From Aliiglaciecola sp. 3_MG-2023 (lineage in GTDB: Bacteria; Pseudomonadota; Gammaproteobacteria; Enterobacterales; Alteromonadaceae), in NCBI RefSeq assembly GCF_030548205.1, contig NZ_JAUORV010000016.1:1-64000 (forward strand): DNA of 64,000 nt, written 5' to 3'. Shown one piece after another: positions 26,992 to 36,671 of this stretch. The notes beneath the pieces were generated by a model. That model was not told the DNA's origin. It was given only the letters and a program-made list of their open reading frames with translations, and ran no database searches. The position numbers were made by a program, and so were the translations under genes. Within the stretch, counting starts at the first letter, position 1, and each line of letters begins with the position of its first letter.

Positions 26992-28566
26992 TCAGATTGT
27001 TAGTTTTTTCAGTATCAAAGATTGTTTTTCGGTTTTTGTTGTTAACGACGAGACGTCGACAATTAAGTTATGTAAGTCTTTAAAAAATTCAGACTTTTCG
27101 TAGTTTCCCCGCACTTTTGTAGAAGCTATTTTATTTTCGATAGTGAGATCGACATCACTCTCTGCGATAGCTCTTTGTTCAGATAATGCGAGGGTTCGTG
27201 CGCTAGCACGTTGTAAATTATCTTGAATAGACACTCTGTTTTTGTCGTTGCTGGCAACAAGTATTCGTAAATTTTTCTGGGTTTTGGCATCTAATTCCCC
27301 CAGTGACCTGAGTGTATCTATTACACTTTCATTACTTATTATTTCGTTGCGATACATTTCCGCTTTTGACATCAATGTGTAAATAATCTCAATTTCTTCA
27401 TCTATGTTAATTTTGGCCGTTTCTGAAATAGACTGCTCATCAAAAAGTGCTGATACATTGCTATAACGCAGCCCTATAACAACCAACAAACAAATGATCA
27501 CTGCGCCACACCAAAGTAAGATAGGTTTCAGCTTGCTCTTTTCTACATGAGTCGGAGTCGGAGTCGGAGTCGGAGTCGGAGCAACAATACCACCAGGTGA
27601 GCCATCTGGTGCAATAGTTTTAATTTCGTCTCCTAAATCTTTATCCGAAATAGGATTACTTTGCAGTAATGCAGTTTTAAATTCTTCAGCGGTTTGAAAG
27701 CGGTCACTGATGTTAATCGCCATTGCTTTTAAGGTAGTATCAATAAAGTCTTGTGTGAACGCACCTTTAAATTTATCTAACTCTTCCACAGCAGGATCTA
27801 CTTTTCCCTGCATAACTCGAACGGTTCTAAACTGTGCCTCAGGAGGCTGCGGGTTACTTGTAACGATTCTCCAAATCATTACTCCTACTGCATAAATGTC
27901 GGTCCATGCTCCTAAGTCGCCCTCAGAACCGAGTTGTTCTAAAGGCGCATAACCAGGCGTGTGCATTTGATGTTTGGTCTTTTGCGTTTGTTGAAAATTT
28001 TGCTTCGCTGCGCCAAAGTCAATCAATAATGGCCGACTATCTGCCTTACGAACAAAAATATTGGTTGGCTTAATATCTCTGTGTAATACACCTTCTGAAT
28101 GAATAAAACTTAAGCCATCCAATATGGGCACAATAAGACTAATAATCTGCTCTTGTGTTAGAGAGTGACCTGCATCGGCATAATTATGGAGTATTTCAGC
28201 TAACTCTAATCCATGCTCTAGGTTCATAACCAGATAAGCGGTACCGTTTAAATCAAAGAAGTCTTTACAGCGAATAATATTGGGGTGGTCTTCAAATACA
28301 ACGAGCTGTTTTGCTTCGTTTAAAAAAGATTCAATACCAGAGTTAAATTCTTCGGCGCTTTGCTGTGATACGGGTTGTACAGTGCTACCTTGACGAGATG
28401 CACAATGTTGTGGGAGATATTCTTTAATGGCAACATCTGAGTCCAGACGTAAGTGCTTGGCTTTGTATACAATACCAAAGCCCCCCATTCCGAGAACTGA
28501 CTCAATTTGATACTGCTGAAGGATAGTACCTGGAGGTAATGCTAAACTTTCTGTTTGACTGCTCAT
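26992..28566 (-). CDS. Hanks-type Ser/Thr protein kinase with one membrane helix
   Basis: 524 residues. The kinase domain (about 20-300) has all key elements: glycine loop GMGGFG at 26-31, VAIK with K48, catalytic loop HRDIKPTNI at 162-170, and DFG at 183-185. A low-complexity Thr-Pro linker (TPTPTPTPT), encoded by a tandem hexanucleotide, precedes the membrane helix (about 345-366). The extracytoplasmic region is helical and has no PASTA repeats. Topology suggests an envelope sensor that phosphorylates cytoplasmic targets. It leads the three-gene operon. Confidence 0.92.
   Translation of the reverse strand: MSSQTESLALPPGTILQQYQIESVLGMGGFGIVYKAKHLRLDSDVAIKEYLPQHCASRQGSTVQPVSQQSAEEFNSGIESFLNEAKQLVVFEDHPNIIRCKDFFDLNGTAYLVMNLEHGLELAEILHNYADAGHSLTQEQIISLIVPILDGLSFIHSEGVLHRDIKPTNIFVRKADSRPLLIDFGAAKQNFQQTQKTKHQMHTPGYAPLEQLGSEGDLGAWTDIYAVGVMIWRIVTSNPQPPEAQFRTVRVMQGKVDPAVEELDKFKGAFTQDFIDTTLKAMAINISDRFQTAEEFKTALLQSNPISDKDLGDEIKTIAPDGSPGGIVAPTPTPTPTPTHVEKSKLKPILLWCGAVIICLLVVIGLRYSNVSALFDEQSISETAKINIDEEIEIIYTLMSKAEMYRNEIISNESVIDTLRSLGELDAKTQKNLRILVASNDKNRVSIQDNLQRASARTLALSEQRAIAESDVDLTIENKIASTKVRGNYEKSEFFKDLHNLIVDVSSLTTKTEKQSLILKKLTI
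27549..27582. repeat. Hexanucleotide tandem repeat in the kinase gene
   Basis: GAGTCG-type hexamers repeat about five times without interruption and encode alternating Thr-Pro in the linker before the membrane helix. Unit gain or loss would keep frame and change linker length. Confidence 0.75.
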
Positions 28567-28968
28567 ACTCCGTCACTTTCCTTTCATAGTCCCTTGAAAA
28601 ACAGCTTTTAGCAAATGCGGTAATGACTAAACACTCGGCAACGCTGTTACGAAAAATATAGCATTAACTTAGTAGACCTTTATTTTATACATCAAAAGCT
28701 AAACGCTTACAATCGTTCAAAAATCAAACTTTGTTAGAATGTTTTTCGTACTTCAGAGTCTACAATGACAAATTTGCGATAAATTAGTGTTTAGAAACAA
28801 ATTCATGGTTGTTTTGTCTGATAAATTGTCAAACTCAGTTGGCCTAATTTGGCTTAAGGGCGTTCATGTAAAACCGAATTGGTCATTCATTAGATGATCG
28901 ACTTACTGTGCAAAACCGTAGTCATTTTACATAATTGGCACAGTATAGCTTGGGCTTAGGAGACTTAA
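28567..28968. other. Gene-free interval between divergent genes
   Basis: About 400 AT-rich bases between the kinase operon and the topoisomerase IB gene. It should hold two promoters. I see no repeat family member, RNA gene or convincing operator. Confidence 0.5.
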
Positions 28969-29952
28969 ATGGAGCATTTTATTGTTCGAAAGCCTTTTGG
29001 TGATACATTTACTTATCAATATCCTTCTGGCAAAACAGTAAAGAACAAAGGTATTAAACGTTGGGTGAAAAGCTTAGCTATACCTCCTGCGTGGCAAGAA
29101 GTGCATATTGAACTAGACCGCAGCGCCAAGGTTTTAGCGTTTGGGCGCGACGCACAAAACCGTAAACAATATATTTATAATCCCAAATGGGCAGAGCAAG
29201 CTAGCGAACAAAAGTTTGAGCGTATTTTACGCTTTGCCAAAGAATTATCGACTATGCGAAGAGTCACGGGCCAACATATAACGCAACGTCCTATCGATGA
29301 AAAAACGGTTTTAGCCTGTATGACACGAATGCTCGATGAAGCCTTTTTTAGACCTGGCAACCACACTTATACCCGAAATAATCAAACATTTGGATTGACC
29401 ACGTTACGTGTTAAACACATGAGTATTGAAGATGGTCAGGTACAATTTGATTACATTGGCAAAAGTCAGCAACCCCAGCATAGAGAGGTCGATGATAAAT
29501 ACGTTAAAAAAGTATTAATCCAACTTGAAAAAATGACTGGCTATGAATTGTTTGACATCACACTACCTGATGGCGAACGCAAAAAAATAAACGCGCAAGA
29601 TTTAAATCAATACATATCCGAGGTTATGGGTGAAGACTTCAGTGCTAAAGACTTTAGAACATGGGCTGGTACCGTACTTATGGCGGTTGCGCTTGATGAA
29701 CTTGGCCCCGCAACAGATCTGAAGCTAAATAAAAGTAATGTACTGAAAGCGATAAAAAAGGTCGCCAGCGAATTAGGCAATACACCTGCCGTATGCCGTT
29801 CAAATTACATCCCCCCCAATGTTATATTACATTACGAAAGCGGCCGCACTCTTGCGTATTTCCGAAAACAACTGAAGCGCTCTCGAGCCAAATACTTCAG
29901 TCCTGACGAAAAAGCCACATTGAAATTACTCGAATACTTAGTATCGAATTAA
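28969..29952 (+). CDS. DNA topoisomerase IB (poxvirus/bacterial type)
   Basis: 327-residue enzyme that relaxes supercoils by forming a 3'-phosphotyrosyl intermediate. The N-terminal domain covers about 1-80 and the catalytic domain about 85-320. Visible active-site residues are R128 (AFFRPGN), K165 (DYIGKS), R230 (DFRTWAGT) and nucleophile Y280 (CRSNYIPPNV). Length and order match the compact bacterial form. AGGAG stands upstream of the ATG. It is monocistronic. Confidence 0.92.
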   Translation: MEHFIVRKPFGDTFTYQYPSGKTVKNKGIKRWVKSLAIPPAWQEVHIELDRSAKVLAFGRDAQNRKQYIYNPKWAEQASEQKFERILRFAKELSTMRRVTGQHITQRPIDEKTVLACMTRMLDEAFFRPGNHTYTRNNQTFGLTTLRVKHMSIEDGQVQFDYIGKSQQPQHREVDDKYVKKVLIQLEKMTGYELFDITLPDGERKKINAQDLNQYISEVMGEDFSAKDFRTWAGTVLMAVALDELGPATDLKLNKSNVLKAIKKVASELGNTPAVCRSNYIPPNVILHYESGRTLAYFRKQLKRSRAKYFSPDEKATLKLLEYLVSN

Positions 29953-30056
29953 AATCCAAGTTGCATATTGTGGTTTCAGCCGCGATCAATGTCTAAATCT
30001 AATCGCCCTAAATCACTAACTATGAATTTTTTATATCGCTTTTTTACAAAAGCCCT

Positions 30057-30240
30057 TATCAAGACACCCATGATAAGTCCTTGTAGTGTAAATTGGTTTT
30101 TCACCCAAGTGCTTTAACTTGACACCCATAGTTATTGTTTATATTTATCTAGACATCCATAAATATATTTCCCACCGATCTAACGATTCTTTAACATGGG
30201 TGTCTTGATAAAAAATACTTTAACATGGGTGTCTAGATAA
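30057..30240. repeat. ATGGGTGTC repeat cluster A7
   Basis: Minus-oriented copies at about 30057 (TTATCAAGACACCCATG), 30114 (TTAACTTGACACCCATA) and 30146 (TTATCTAGACATCCATA) are followed by plus-oriented copies at 30192 (AACATGGGTGTCTTGATAA) and 30222 (AACATGGGTGTCTAGATAA). The first minus copy is the exact complement of the first plus copy over 17 bases. The cluster fills most of the interval between topoisomerase IB and gph. Confidence 0.93.
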
Positions 30241-30337
30241 AAAATATTAATAATAATAGGCTATTTATCGTGGTTTTGAAGATTTAGCCCCTTATAATAT
30301 GTAACAAATAAAGGCCCTCCCACTAAGAAGTTTTATA

Positions 30338-31021
30338 ATGATACGATCCAAAAATGTATTACTCTTTGATCTTGATGGCACTCTGGTTCACAGTGCGCCA
30401 GACCTAGCCTTAGCCGTTAATAAAACCTTGCTAGAACTAAACCGTTCGCCCTTCGATAAAAAGACGATTTATCATTGGGTCGGCAATGGCGCAAGAGTGT
30501 TGGTAGCTCGTGCGTTGTCCGGTACATCAACAATCAACGAAAAATTAGATGATACGGTTATTGAGGATGCATTAGCCATTTTCATGAAACATTACGAACA
30601 ATACCTATGTGTTGAGTCGGTTTTGTATGAAGGCGTAAAGCAAGGTTTAAATAGTTTAAAAAGTGCTGGCTTTCGTCTAGCCATAATCACCAACAAGCCA
30701 GCAGTTTTCATCGAACCCATTCTAAAAGGTTTAGAACTTAACAATATATTTGAGATACTAATTGGTGGCGATACTTTACCTCAAAAGAAACCACATCCAG
30801 CTCCTTTGCTGCATGCCATTGAAAAACTGAACGTGAGCGCTGAGCAGTGCATAATGATTGGGGACTCTAAGAACGATATTTTAGCCGCGAAGGCCGCCAA
30901 AATAACAAGTATCGGTGTAACTTATGGTTATAACTATGGCGAAAGTATCGCCAATTCTAGACCTGACAGGTGCTATGACACCTTTAACGAATTAACCTCC
31001 GCTTTATTAGCGTCAAAGTAA
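30338..31021 (+). CDS. gph: Phosphoglycolate phosphatase (HAD family)
   Basis: 227-residue HAD hydrolase that removes 2-phosphoglycolate formed in DNA repair. Motif I is LLFDLDGTLVHS, motif II is IITNKP, motif III lysine is in KKPHPAPL, and motif IV is MIGDSKNDILAAKAA. Length and the GNGARVLV cap region fit Gph, although related HAD phosphatases cannot be fully excluded. It stands alone rather than in the usual rpe-gph-trpS cluster, and is flanked on both sides by ATGGGTGTC repeat clusters. Confidence 0.85.
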   Translation: MIRSKNVLLFDLDGTLVHSAPDLALAVNKTLLELNRSPFDKKTIYHWVGNGARVLVARALSGTSTINEKLDDTVIEDALAIFMKHYEQYLCVESVLYEGVKQGLNSLKSAGFRLAIITNKPAVFIEPILKGLELNNIFEILIGGDTLPQKKPHPAPLLHAIEKLNVSAEQCIMIGDSKNDILAAKAAKITSIGVTYGYNYGESIANSRPDRCYDTFNELTSALLASK

Positions 31022-31145
31022 CTAAGCTAAACTACCGAAAATTAGCCTAATACCACAACGCCCTTTTGTGTTTGCAACTGCACCTTCGATAGAAGCTAAT
31101 CCACCTTTTAAAGACTCAAGTTATTTTGACTTTTACCAAACCACA

Positions 31146-31341
31146 TTTAACAAGACACCCATAATAATTTTTAGCGTAAATAGAGAGTTCGACGAATTAA
31201 ACATGGGTGTCCTTATAAATTGTTCAACGAATTAAACATGGGTGTCCTGATAAATTTCAACATGGATGTCTTGATAAATTCTTGTTATGGGTGTCTTGAT
31301 AAATTTTTGATAAATTCTTGTTATGGGTGTCTTGATAAATT
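31146..31341. repeat. ATGGGTGTC repeat cluster A8
   Basis: One minus-oriented copy at about 31146 (TTTAACAAGACACCCATAA) is followed by plus-oriented copies at 31200, 31235, 31260, 31285 and 31321. The last two are identical over TTGTTATGGGTGTCTTGATAA, separated by a 12-base partial duplicate. The last copy abuts the stop codon of the lipase gene on the other strand. Confidence 0.93.
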
Positions 31342-32094
31342 TTAGTGTTTGAAGCTTCCGCTTTGCAAAAAGTGAATTGTTTGCTCGGCAACCTCTAGGT
31401 TATACCTCATCTGAGAATGGCTAACGTCTATCGTAATAAAATCACTCATGTTAGTTAATTTTGTTGATTCAACCGACACCAAACCATCGTTGGGACCATC
31501 AAATTGGTCATTAGTGAGAGTTAAAGATTTTGTGCCCGCAATTACGCCAATGTTTAAATCTAACTCATCTAAGTTGTTACCTAAACCGTTGTCGCCGGTT
31601 ACCAGTGCTTGACTGACTCCTCCTGCCACATTCATCACCCACGAATCCTTAAAGTGATCTGCCAGTTCACTGCCTTTGTTGGGTGTACCTATTAACACCA
31701 CCTCTCCCATTCGTGCATTTTCCAGCTCATGTTTGTTTTTTTGAAGGTATGCTCTAATCACTAAACCACCAAGGGAATGCCCTACAAAATGCACTTTAGG
31801 TGCGTTTACTATGCAAGCGTTTATTTGTTTGGATGTGTCAGCCAACACAGTAGTCACACTTTCGCCAATAGTAGAATAATTTAAAAGACACACTTTATAA
31901 TCGGCGAGCTCTAATCGTTGAGCGAGTCGCCACATCGCCCAATCGCTCCTTCCTAAACCATGAGCAACCACAACAAGTTCATCATCGGCTTCATAAGTAG
32001 AAGAGAGAACTTGAGAATGAACACAACCGGTAATGTGGAAAAGCAGTACCAAAATGATTGCGGTAACAAATTTCTTGGTCACTGACTTGATCAA
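31342..32094 (-). CDS. Lipase-like alpha/beta hydrolase lipoprotein
   Basis: About 250 residues. An N-terminal helix ends in lipobox ITGC, so it is probably a lipoprotein. VVVAHGLGRSDWAMWRLAQ is the oxyanion strand and loop, and HFVGHSLGGLVIR gives the GHSLG nucleophile elbow; an Asp/His pair near the end (GPNDGLVS, SHSQM) fits a triad. I prefer the TTG start at 32094, which overlaps the upstream stop and has GAGG seven bases before it. A GTG at 32118 is the alternative. It is translationally coupled to the FISUMP gene. Confidence 0.75.
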   Translation of the reverse strand: MIKSVTKKFVTAIILVLLFHITGCVHSQVLSSTYEADDELVVVAHGLGRSDWAMWRLAQRLELADYKVCLLNYSTIGESVTTVLADTSKQINACIVNAPKVHFVGHSLGGLVIRAYLQKNKHELENARMGEVVLIGTPNKGSELADHFKDSWVMNVAGGVSQALVTGDNGLGNNLDELDLNIGVIAGTKSLTLTNDQFDGPNDGLVSVESTKLTNMSDFITIDVSHSQMRYNLEVAEQTIHFLQSGSFKH

Positions 32095-32828
32095 CGGCTT
32101 TCCTCGTTCTTTACGCACCTAACAGAAAGCATATCCCCCTTGTTTAACCGAGCGCGCCGAATTTCCCCTTTGTGGGAATTCCACCAAGAATAGGCAAGTG
32201 TCCTAGCGTAAGCATCTTTTTGGGTTACACTGCTACTGGTCCAAAATTCAGTATACGCGCCCTGGGTAATATACCACTTACCAATTTTCACACCGGCAGG
32301 TGTAGCAGAGAAGTTATATTTATTTACCAGTGACTGTTTGAAAGCTTTGAACAGCGTGTCGGGTTGCTGGGCTTTAAGGGTGATCGCTATATCATTTTCA
32401 CCTCGCCAGCCTTCTTTATTTAGCTCAGATTCAGAAATCCCGATGGTTTTTTCAAGGGCTTGCCAATCCGCATCTGATGCTACACGCCATCCCTCAGGAC
32501 AAAGGTTTCTAACATCGGTGACATCATGCCAATCATAAAGCCTACCGTAAGTTAACAGACTGGATTCATCATCATCTGGAATAAAACCAGTATTAACACT
32601 ACTTCCGTCTTGAAACCTAGTTGTCCTTAAATTTTCTGCCAACCAAATTTGCTCACCAATTTTTACTGTTGGATAAATGTTGCCCTCATGATCGTGAACC
32701 GTCTGTTGAACAGTCTCGTTAGCAACATTTAGCACATCGCTGTCCGCTTTAGCGGTTGAAATGATTGGATTTAACATAAAGCTCCCTGTTATAAAAAGGC
32801 CTATTTTCATTTTTGCTTTCATTTTCAC
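32091..32828 (-). CDS. FISUMP-domain exported protein
   Basis: 245 residues: signal peptide (about 1-28, ending STAKA) and a FISUMP domain with DHEGNIYPTVKIGEQIWLAE, YGRLYDWHDV, CPEGWRVASDADWQALE and the C-terminal WTSSS...SVRCVK signature. These domains, first noted in Fibrobacter and common in Bacteroidetes, have no defined activity. It overlaps the lipase gene by 4 bp, so the two form a small envelope-directed operon. Confidence 0.8.
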   Translation of the reverse strand: MKMKAKMKIGLFITGSFMLNPIISTAKADSDVLNVANETVQQTVHDHEGNIYPTVKIGEQIWLAENLRTTRFQDGSSVNTGFIPDDDESSLLTYGRLYDWHDVTDVRNLCPEGWRVASDADWQALEKTIGISESELNKEGWRGENDIAITLKAQQPDTLFKAFKQSLVNKYNFSATPAGVKIGKWYITQGAYTEFWTSSSVTQKDAYARTLAYSWWNSHKGEIRRARLNKGDMLSVRCVKNEESR

Positions 32829-32871
32829 TATGTTTAATCGTCCCTTAATAGAACGAGAATCGCTCGTTAGT

Positions 32872-33822
32872 TTAAATCGGCCAGTTAAGTGATGTTTGTT
32901 TTTCAGAAAGCGCCCACAACTGGGTTAAAACGTCTTTTTCCAACACAAATGCCTCAAGCTTACCTTCTCCTACTGGACCACCAAAATTCATCAACCCAGT
33001 TGGGCCGTAATAGGCTCGCTCTTTTAAGTTATCTTCTGTAGCACACATCACTTCTGGATAAGCGCCTTTTTCAGCGGTTTGGGCAAGCCCAATCTTTACC
33101 ATGATCCACCACGAAATTCTGGTCACCAGACTTGCACTTTCTCTAATAAGTGAGGTGTTTGAAGCCCCTGGATGACAGACATAAACCTTCACCTGCTTAC
33201 CCGCTTTTTTGATTTTGTCTTGAAGTTCATATGCAAACATCATTTGCGCCAGTTTGCTTTGGCTATACACTTTGTTGGGATGATAGTTTTTATCCCAATT
33301 CATATCATCAAACTGAATTGTTCTTAATCCCATTTTGTGGCCTTCACTGGACACCACCACAATCCTCCCTTGAGATGCCTCGATGCGCTCAAACAACAAC
33401 CCGCAGAGCAAAAAGTGGCCGTAGTGATTCACACCAAGCTGGCTTTCAAAGCCATCAACAGTGAATTGCTGGGTAGCCACCTGAGCGATCGCGCCATTAC
33501 AGATAAGAGCGTCGATTTTCGGCACTTTTTCTAACACTTTATTCGCCCCTTGACGTATTGAGGCAAGATCCGCTAAATCTAAGGCTATGAAACTAACCTT
33601 GGCAGCAATACCAAATTCTTTTTTAAGCTCGGTAATGGCTGTTTCTGATTTACTTGGATTGCGATTTAACATCACAACTCTTGCGCCCTTCGACAATAAT
33701 ATTCGCGTAGCCTGGAATCCGGTCCCAGCATTAGCACCAGTAATAACAAAGGTCTTGTCGATAAGTGAACCAAGGCGCTCTGGGCTCCAGCCATTCGGTC
33801 CAAATTGATTATCAGTTGTCAT
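32872..33822 (-). CDS. Short-chain dehydrogenase/reductase (retinol dehydrogenase-like)
   Basis: 316-residue classical/extended SDR: nucleotide motif TGANAGTG near residue 30, NGA motif in LICNGAIA, and catalytic YSQSK (Tyr and Lys). Its closest look-alikes are the WW-domain oxidoreductase, retinol dehydrogenase and protochlorophyllide reductase group, so a hydrophobic alcohol or ketone is a likely substrate, but this is unproven. It is divergent from an AraC-family gene that may control it. Confidence 0.85.
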   Translation of the reverse strand: MTTDNQFGPNGWSPERLGSLIDKTFVITGANAGTGFQATRILLSKGARVVMLNRNPSKSETAITELKKEFGIAAKVSFIALDLADLASIRQGANKVLEKVPKIDALICNGAIAQVATQQFTVDGFESQLGVNHYGHFLLCGLLFERIEASQGRIVVVSSEGHKMGLRTIQFDDMNWDKNYHPNKVYSQSKLAQMMFAYELQDKIKKAGKQVKVYVCHPGASNTSLIRESASLVTRISWWIMVKIGLAQTAEKGAYPEVMCATEDNLKERAYYGPTGLMNFGGPVGEGKLEAFVLEKDVLTQLWALSEKQTSLNWPI

Positions 33823-34064
33823 AAATTACCCTTCAATATTCGTTTCATTGGTAGCGAGATCATCGCCATAGATAAGTGTGTTCATCAGCACCTTTACTCA
33901 ACAACGCTTAGCTTAGCTCACTTCATTAAATGCACTATAATGACTTAAATCTCGATTAAACAGACCAAATAATCGCTAATAATTGCCTATTTGTATCATT
34001 CCATTGATTTAAGCAGCATCTGAGGTTAGCGTGTGAATAATCTTATAGAAGTGAATGAATTCAA

Positions 34065-34973
34065 ATGAACAAAGAATTAATAAAGCAATTCATCGAAACC
34101 CGCATCAGCAAAAGTGGAATGGTAGAGACTGGGATCCCTGGCGTGCAATTATTTAAGATAACGGAATCGATTCGCTGTGCTCCCGCAGTCTATGAGCCTT
34201 CAGTGACGGCAATAGTGAGTGGTTGCAAAGAAGCCATTATGGATGGCGATAGACACTTCTACGACAACAGTAAGTACATATGTTGTACTATGCCCCTGCC
34301 AATAGAAGCCGGTACCCTAAAGTCTTCCCCCAACGAGCCTCTAATTGGCGTGTACATTTCATTAAATAGTAAAATAATGACCGAGCTCGTCATAGAAATG
34401 GAAAGTGCGGCAAGTGATATAAGCATGAGAAAAAGCCCACTGCATCCACAAAGTATTTCGTCAGCCAATTGGGACGAGACCTTCACGGACGCGCTCTATC
34501 GATTAATATCCTTAGAAAACAACCCTGCTGATGTTGCAATTCTTGGTAGTAGCCGTTTACGTGAACTCTATTACACTATATTAAAAGGCGAATCGGGATA
34601 TTCATTCAGACGTTCGTTTGGCATAGGGAATGGAATTGCCCGCTCAATTGAGTTTTTATCTTCTAATTTAAACGAGTCGATTACTATCGAAAATATGGCG
34701 GATCAAATAGGAATGAGTCGAGCTGTGTTTCACCGTAAATTTAAACAAGCAACGAATATGTCTCCCATACAATTTGTTAAATCTATGCGACTTAACAATG
34801 CCGCGATGAAAATCGCCGAGGGGACAAATGTTAACGTCGCCGCAATCGAAGTTGGCTACCAAAGCTCATCTCAATTTAGTCGCGACTTTAAACGCATGTA
34901 CGGACAATCGCCAAAGCAGTGGAGCCAGAAAAAAGATAGAATGAACGACTCTATTCGTCAGATGAAAGCATAG
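34065..34973 (+). CDS. AraC-family transcriptional regulator
   Basis: 302 residues. An N-terminal AraC_N cupin-like domain (about 20-170) is followed by a C-terminal double HTH (about 195-290), with MADQIGMSRAVFHRKFKQATNMSPIQ as the first HTH region and VGYQSSSQFSRDFKRMYGQSP as the second. Such regulators usually control the adjacent divergent oxidoreductase, here the SDR at 32872-33822. About 240 bp lie between the two starts. Confidence 0.87.
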   Translation: MNKELIKQFIETRISKSGMVETGIPGVQLFKITESIRCAPAVYEPSVTAIVSGCKEAIMDGDRHFYDNSKYICCTMPLPIEAGTLKSSPNEPLIGVYISLNSKIMTELVIEMESAASDISMRKSPLHPQSISSANWDETFTDALYRLISLENNPADVAILGSSRLRELYYTILKGESGYSFRRSFGIGNGIARSIEFLSSNLNESITIENMADQIGMSRAVFHRKFKQATNMSPIQFVKSMRLNNAAMKIAEGTNVNVAAIEVGYQSSSQFSRDFKRMYGQSPKQWSQKKDRMNDSIRQMKA

Positions 34974-35066
34974 AAAACAGACAGGCACGAAGATGGCACG
35001 CCAAATACAACCCGTACCAGTATTGAGCTTAGAATGCTAGCTAGGGGTCTTAATAGGCTTGCTTTT

Positions 35067-36671
35067 CTATTGGTTATCCCTGCTGTTTAATGCCTCTGGT
35101 TGAGCAAAAATGAGGTAGTCGTCTGGTGCAGCTACCTTATTTTGCTTGGCTTGATACATTGCAATATCCGCTAACTTTATTAACGTATTCATGTCGTTGC
35201 TCATGCGAGGATAAAAAGCAACTCCCACACTCATAGAGACAACTGTGGGGGTTTTATCGTGATTAAAATAGAACGGCTGCTTCACCCCATCATTCACTTT
35301 TGCTATAGCTGTCTTAACAGAGGCTTCGTCTTCAGCCTGCAGAAGCAACACAAATTCATCTCCTCCCCAGCGAATAGCCACATCATTTTTGCGGATTTTG
35401 TCTTTTAATTGTTCAGATACAAAAATAAGTACTTCATCGCCCGCATCGTGACCAAAAATATCGTTAACGGCTTTAAAACCGTTTAGATCAATTAAGGCGA
35501 GTGCAAACTGGTGACCTTTATTCATCAGCTTTGCAATGAGCTTTTCACCACCATTTCGATTGTAAATTCCCGTTAGTGAGTCGAAGTCTGCTTGTAATGC
35601 CAGCTTTTGCAATTCATGTTTACGATTTGAAATATCATTTAGCGTTATTTGATAAAAACGCTCGCCGTCTTCCGTTATTAATGGGCTGGCAATCAGTTGA
35701 ACCCACATAACATTTTTACTGTTAGCTGACTTGAGTTTGAATTCGCCAGTAGCAAACTCGTTGCGCTCAAAGGACTCAAGAAGTGACGCTTTGATTGCCG
35801 CAGGATTTTCAAATAACTCCTCCAACAGCTCACCATAATCCTGCTTTTTTGCTAAGCCAATTTTTCCAACCAGGTCGATAAACGCATTATTTTTAAGTTC
35901 GATTATTCCACTTTCAGTCATTAAAACCGTTGCCGACTTCGCATTTTCAAAAAGCATCCTAAAACGATATTCCAAAAACTCAATTTCTTCTCTTAATTGG
36001 CGCTCTTGGGAGAATTGCTCTTCAACTTTACTTAACAGCAGGTTGGTATAACGCACCAGTGCGCCAATTTCACTGCGAGTATGGTATTTAGGAACGGCAA
36101 TACGTTGGGTTGTACTGGGAGTAATTTTATGTAGTGAGCGCCCCACCCGAATCATAGGTGAAATGATGATGTAGTAGGTGATCAACAAGGCAACAATACC
36201 CACAACAAGTGCTGATGCATATAGCGAATAGCTATTGTCGGTACTGATCTTCTCTGCCTGACGGATGATATGGTCAAGGTTTGGGTATATGTTAACTTCA
36301 GCTAACGATTCTTCAGGAATGAAAGGGTGCCGTACTACAAATGCCCGAGATTGCGTATCTTTGTTAATCGCTTCGGTAACGTTTAACTGATAATACAGGG
36401 CATCACTTTTAATAGACGCCGCGAGAATCTTTTCACTTGTAACCAAACCATTGATCGCTTCTTTGGCTAAATCTTCATCTTCTAAAAATGCAGCAATGGA
36501 GGCGGTTGCATCAACAGTTCGATAAAGTTCTTCAATGTCATGGTTCGCTTCACTGATCTCGTGCTCATAAGTGGCGCGATAAAAAAACTCTGCAGTGGTA
36601 AAAACCACCAACATGGATGCAGCAATCAGAAACAGTGAAAATCGAAACCCTAGACCATGTATATTAATCAA
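35067..36671 (-). CDS. Membrane diguanylate cyclase with PAS domain
   Basis: 534 residues: N-terminal helix (about 8-28), periplasmic sensor region (about 30-150), second helix (about 155-175), HAMP-like linker with coiled coil, PAS domain (about 235-350), and a GGDEF domain with IRWGGDEF and I-site RKND five residues before it, so probably an active c-di-GMP synthase. It overlaps the upstream binding-protein gene by 8 bp, suggesting that the periplasmic protein feeds its sensor region. Confidence 0.9.
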   Translation of the reverse strand: MINIHGLGFRFSLFLIAASMLVVFTTAEFFYRATYEHEISEANHDIEELYRTVDATASIAAFLEDEDLAKEAINGLVTSEKILAASIKSDALYYQLNVTEAINKDTQSRAFVVRHPFIPEESLAEVNIYPNLDHIIRQAEKISTDNSYSLYASALVVGIVALLITYYIIISPMIRVGRSLHKITPSTTQRIAVPKYHTRSEIGALVRYTNLLLSKVEEQFSQERQLREEIEFLEYRFRMLFENAKSATVLMTESGIIELKNNAFIDLVGKIGLAKKQDYGELLEELFENPAAIKASLLESFERNEFATGEFKLKSANSKNVMWVQLIASPLITEDGERFYQITLNDISNRKHELQKLALQADFDSLTGIYNRNGGEKLIAKLMNKGHQFALALIDLNGFKAVNDIFGHDAGDEVLIFVSEQLKDKIRKNDVAIRWGGDEFVLLLQAEDEASVKTAIAKVNDGVKQPFYFNHDKTPTVVSMSVGVAFYPRMSNDMNTLIKLADIAMYQAKQNKVAAPDDYLIFAQPEALNSRDNQ

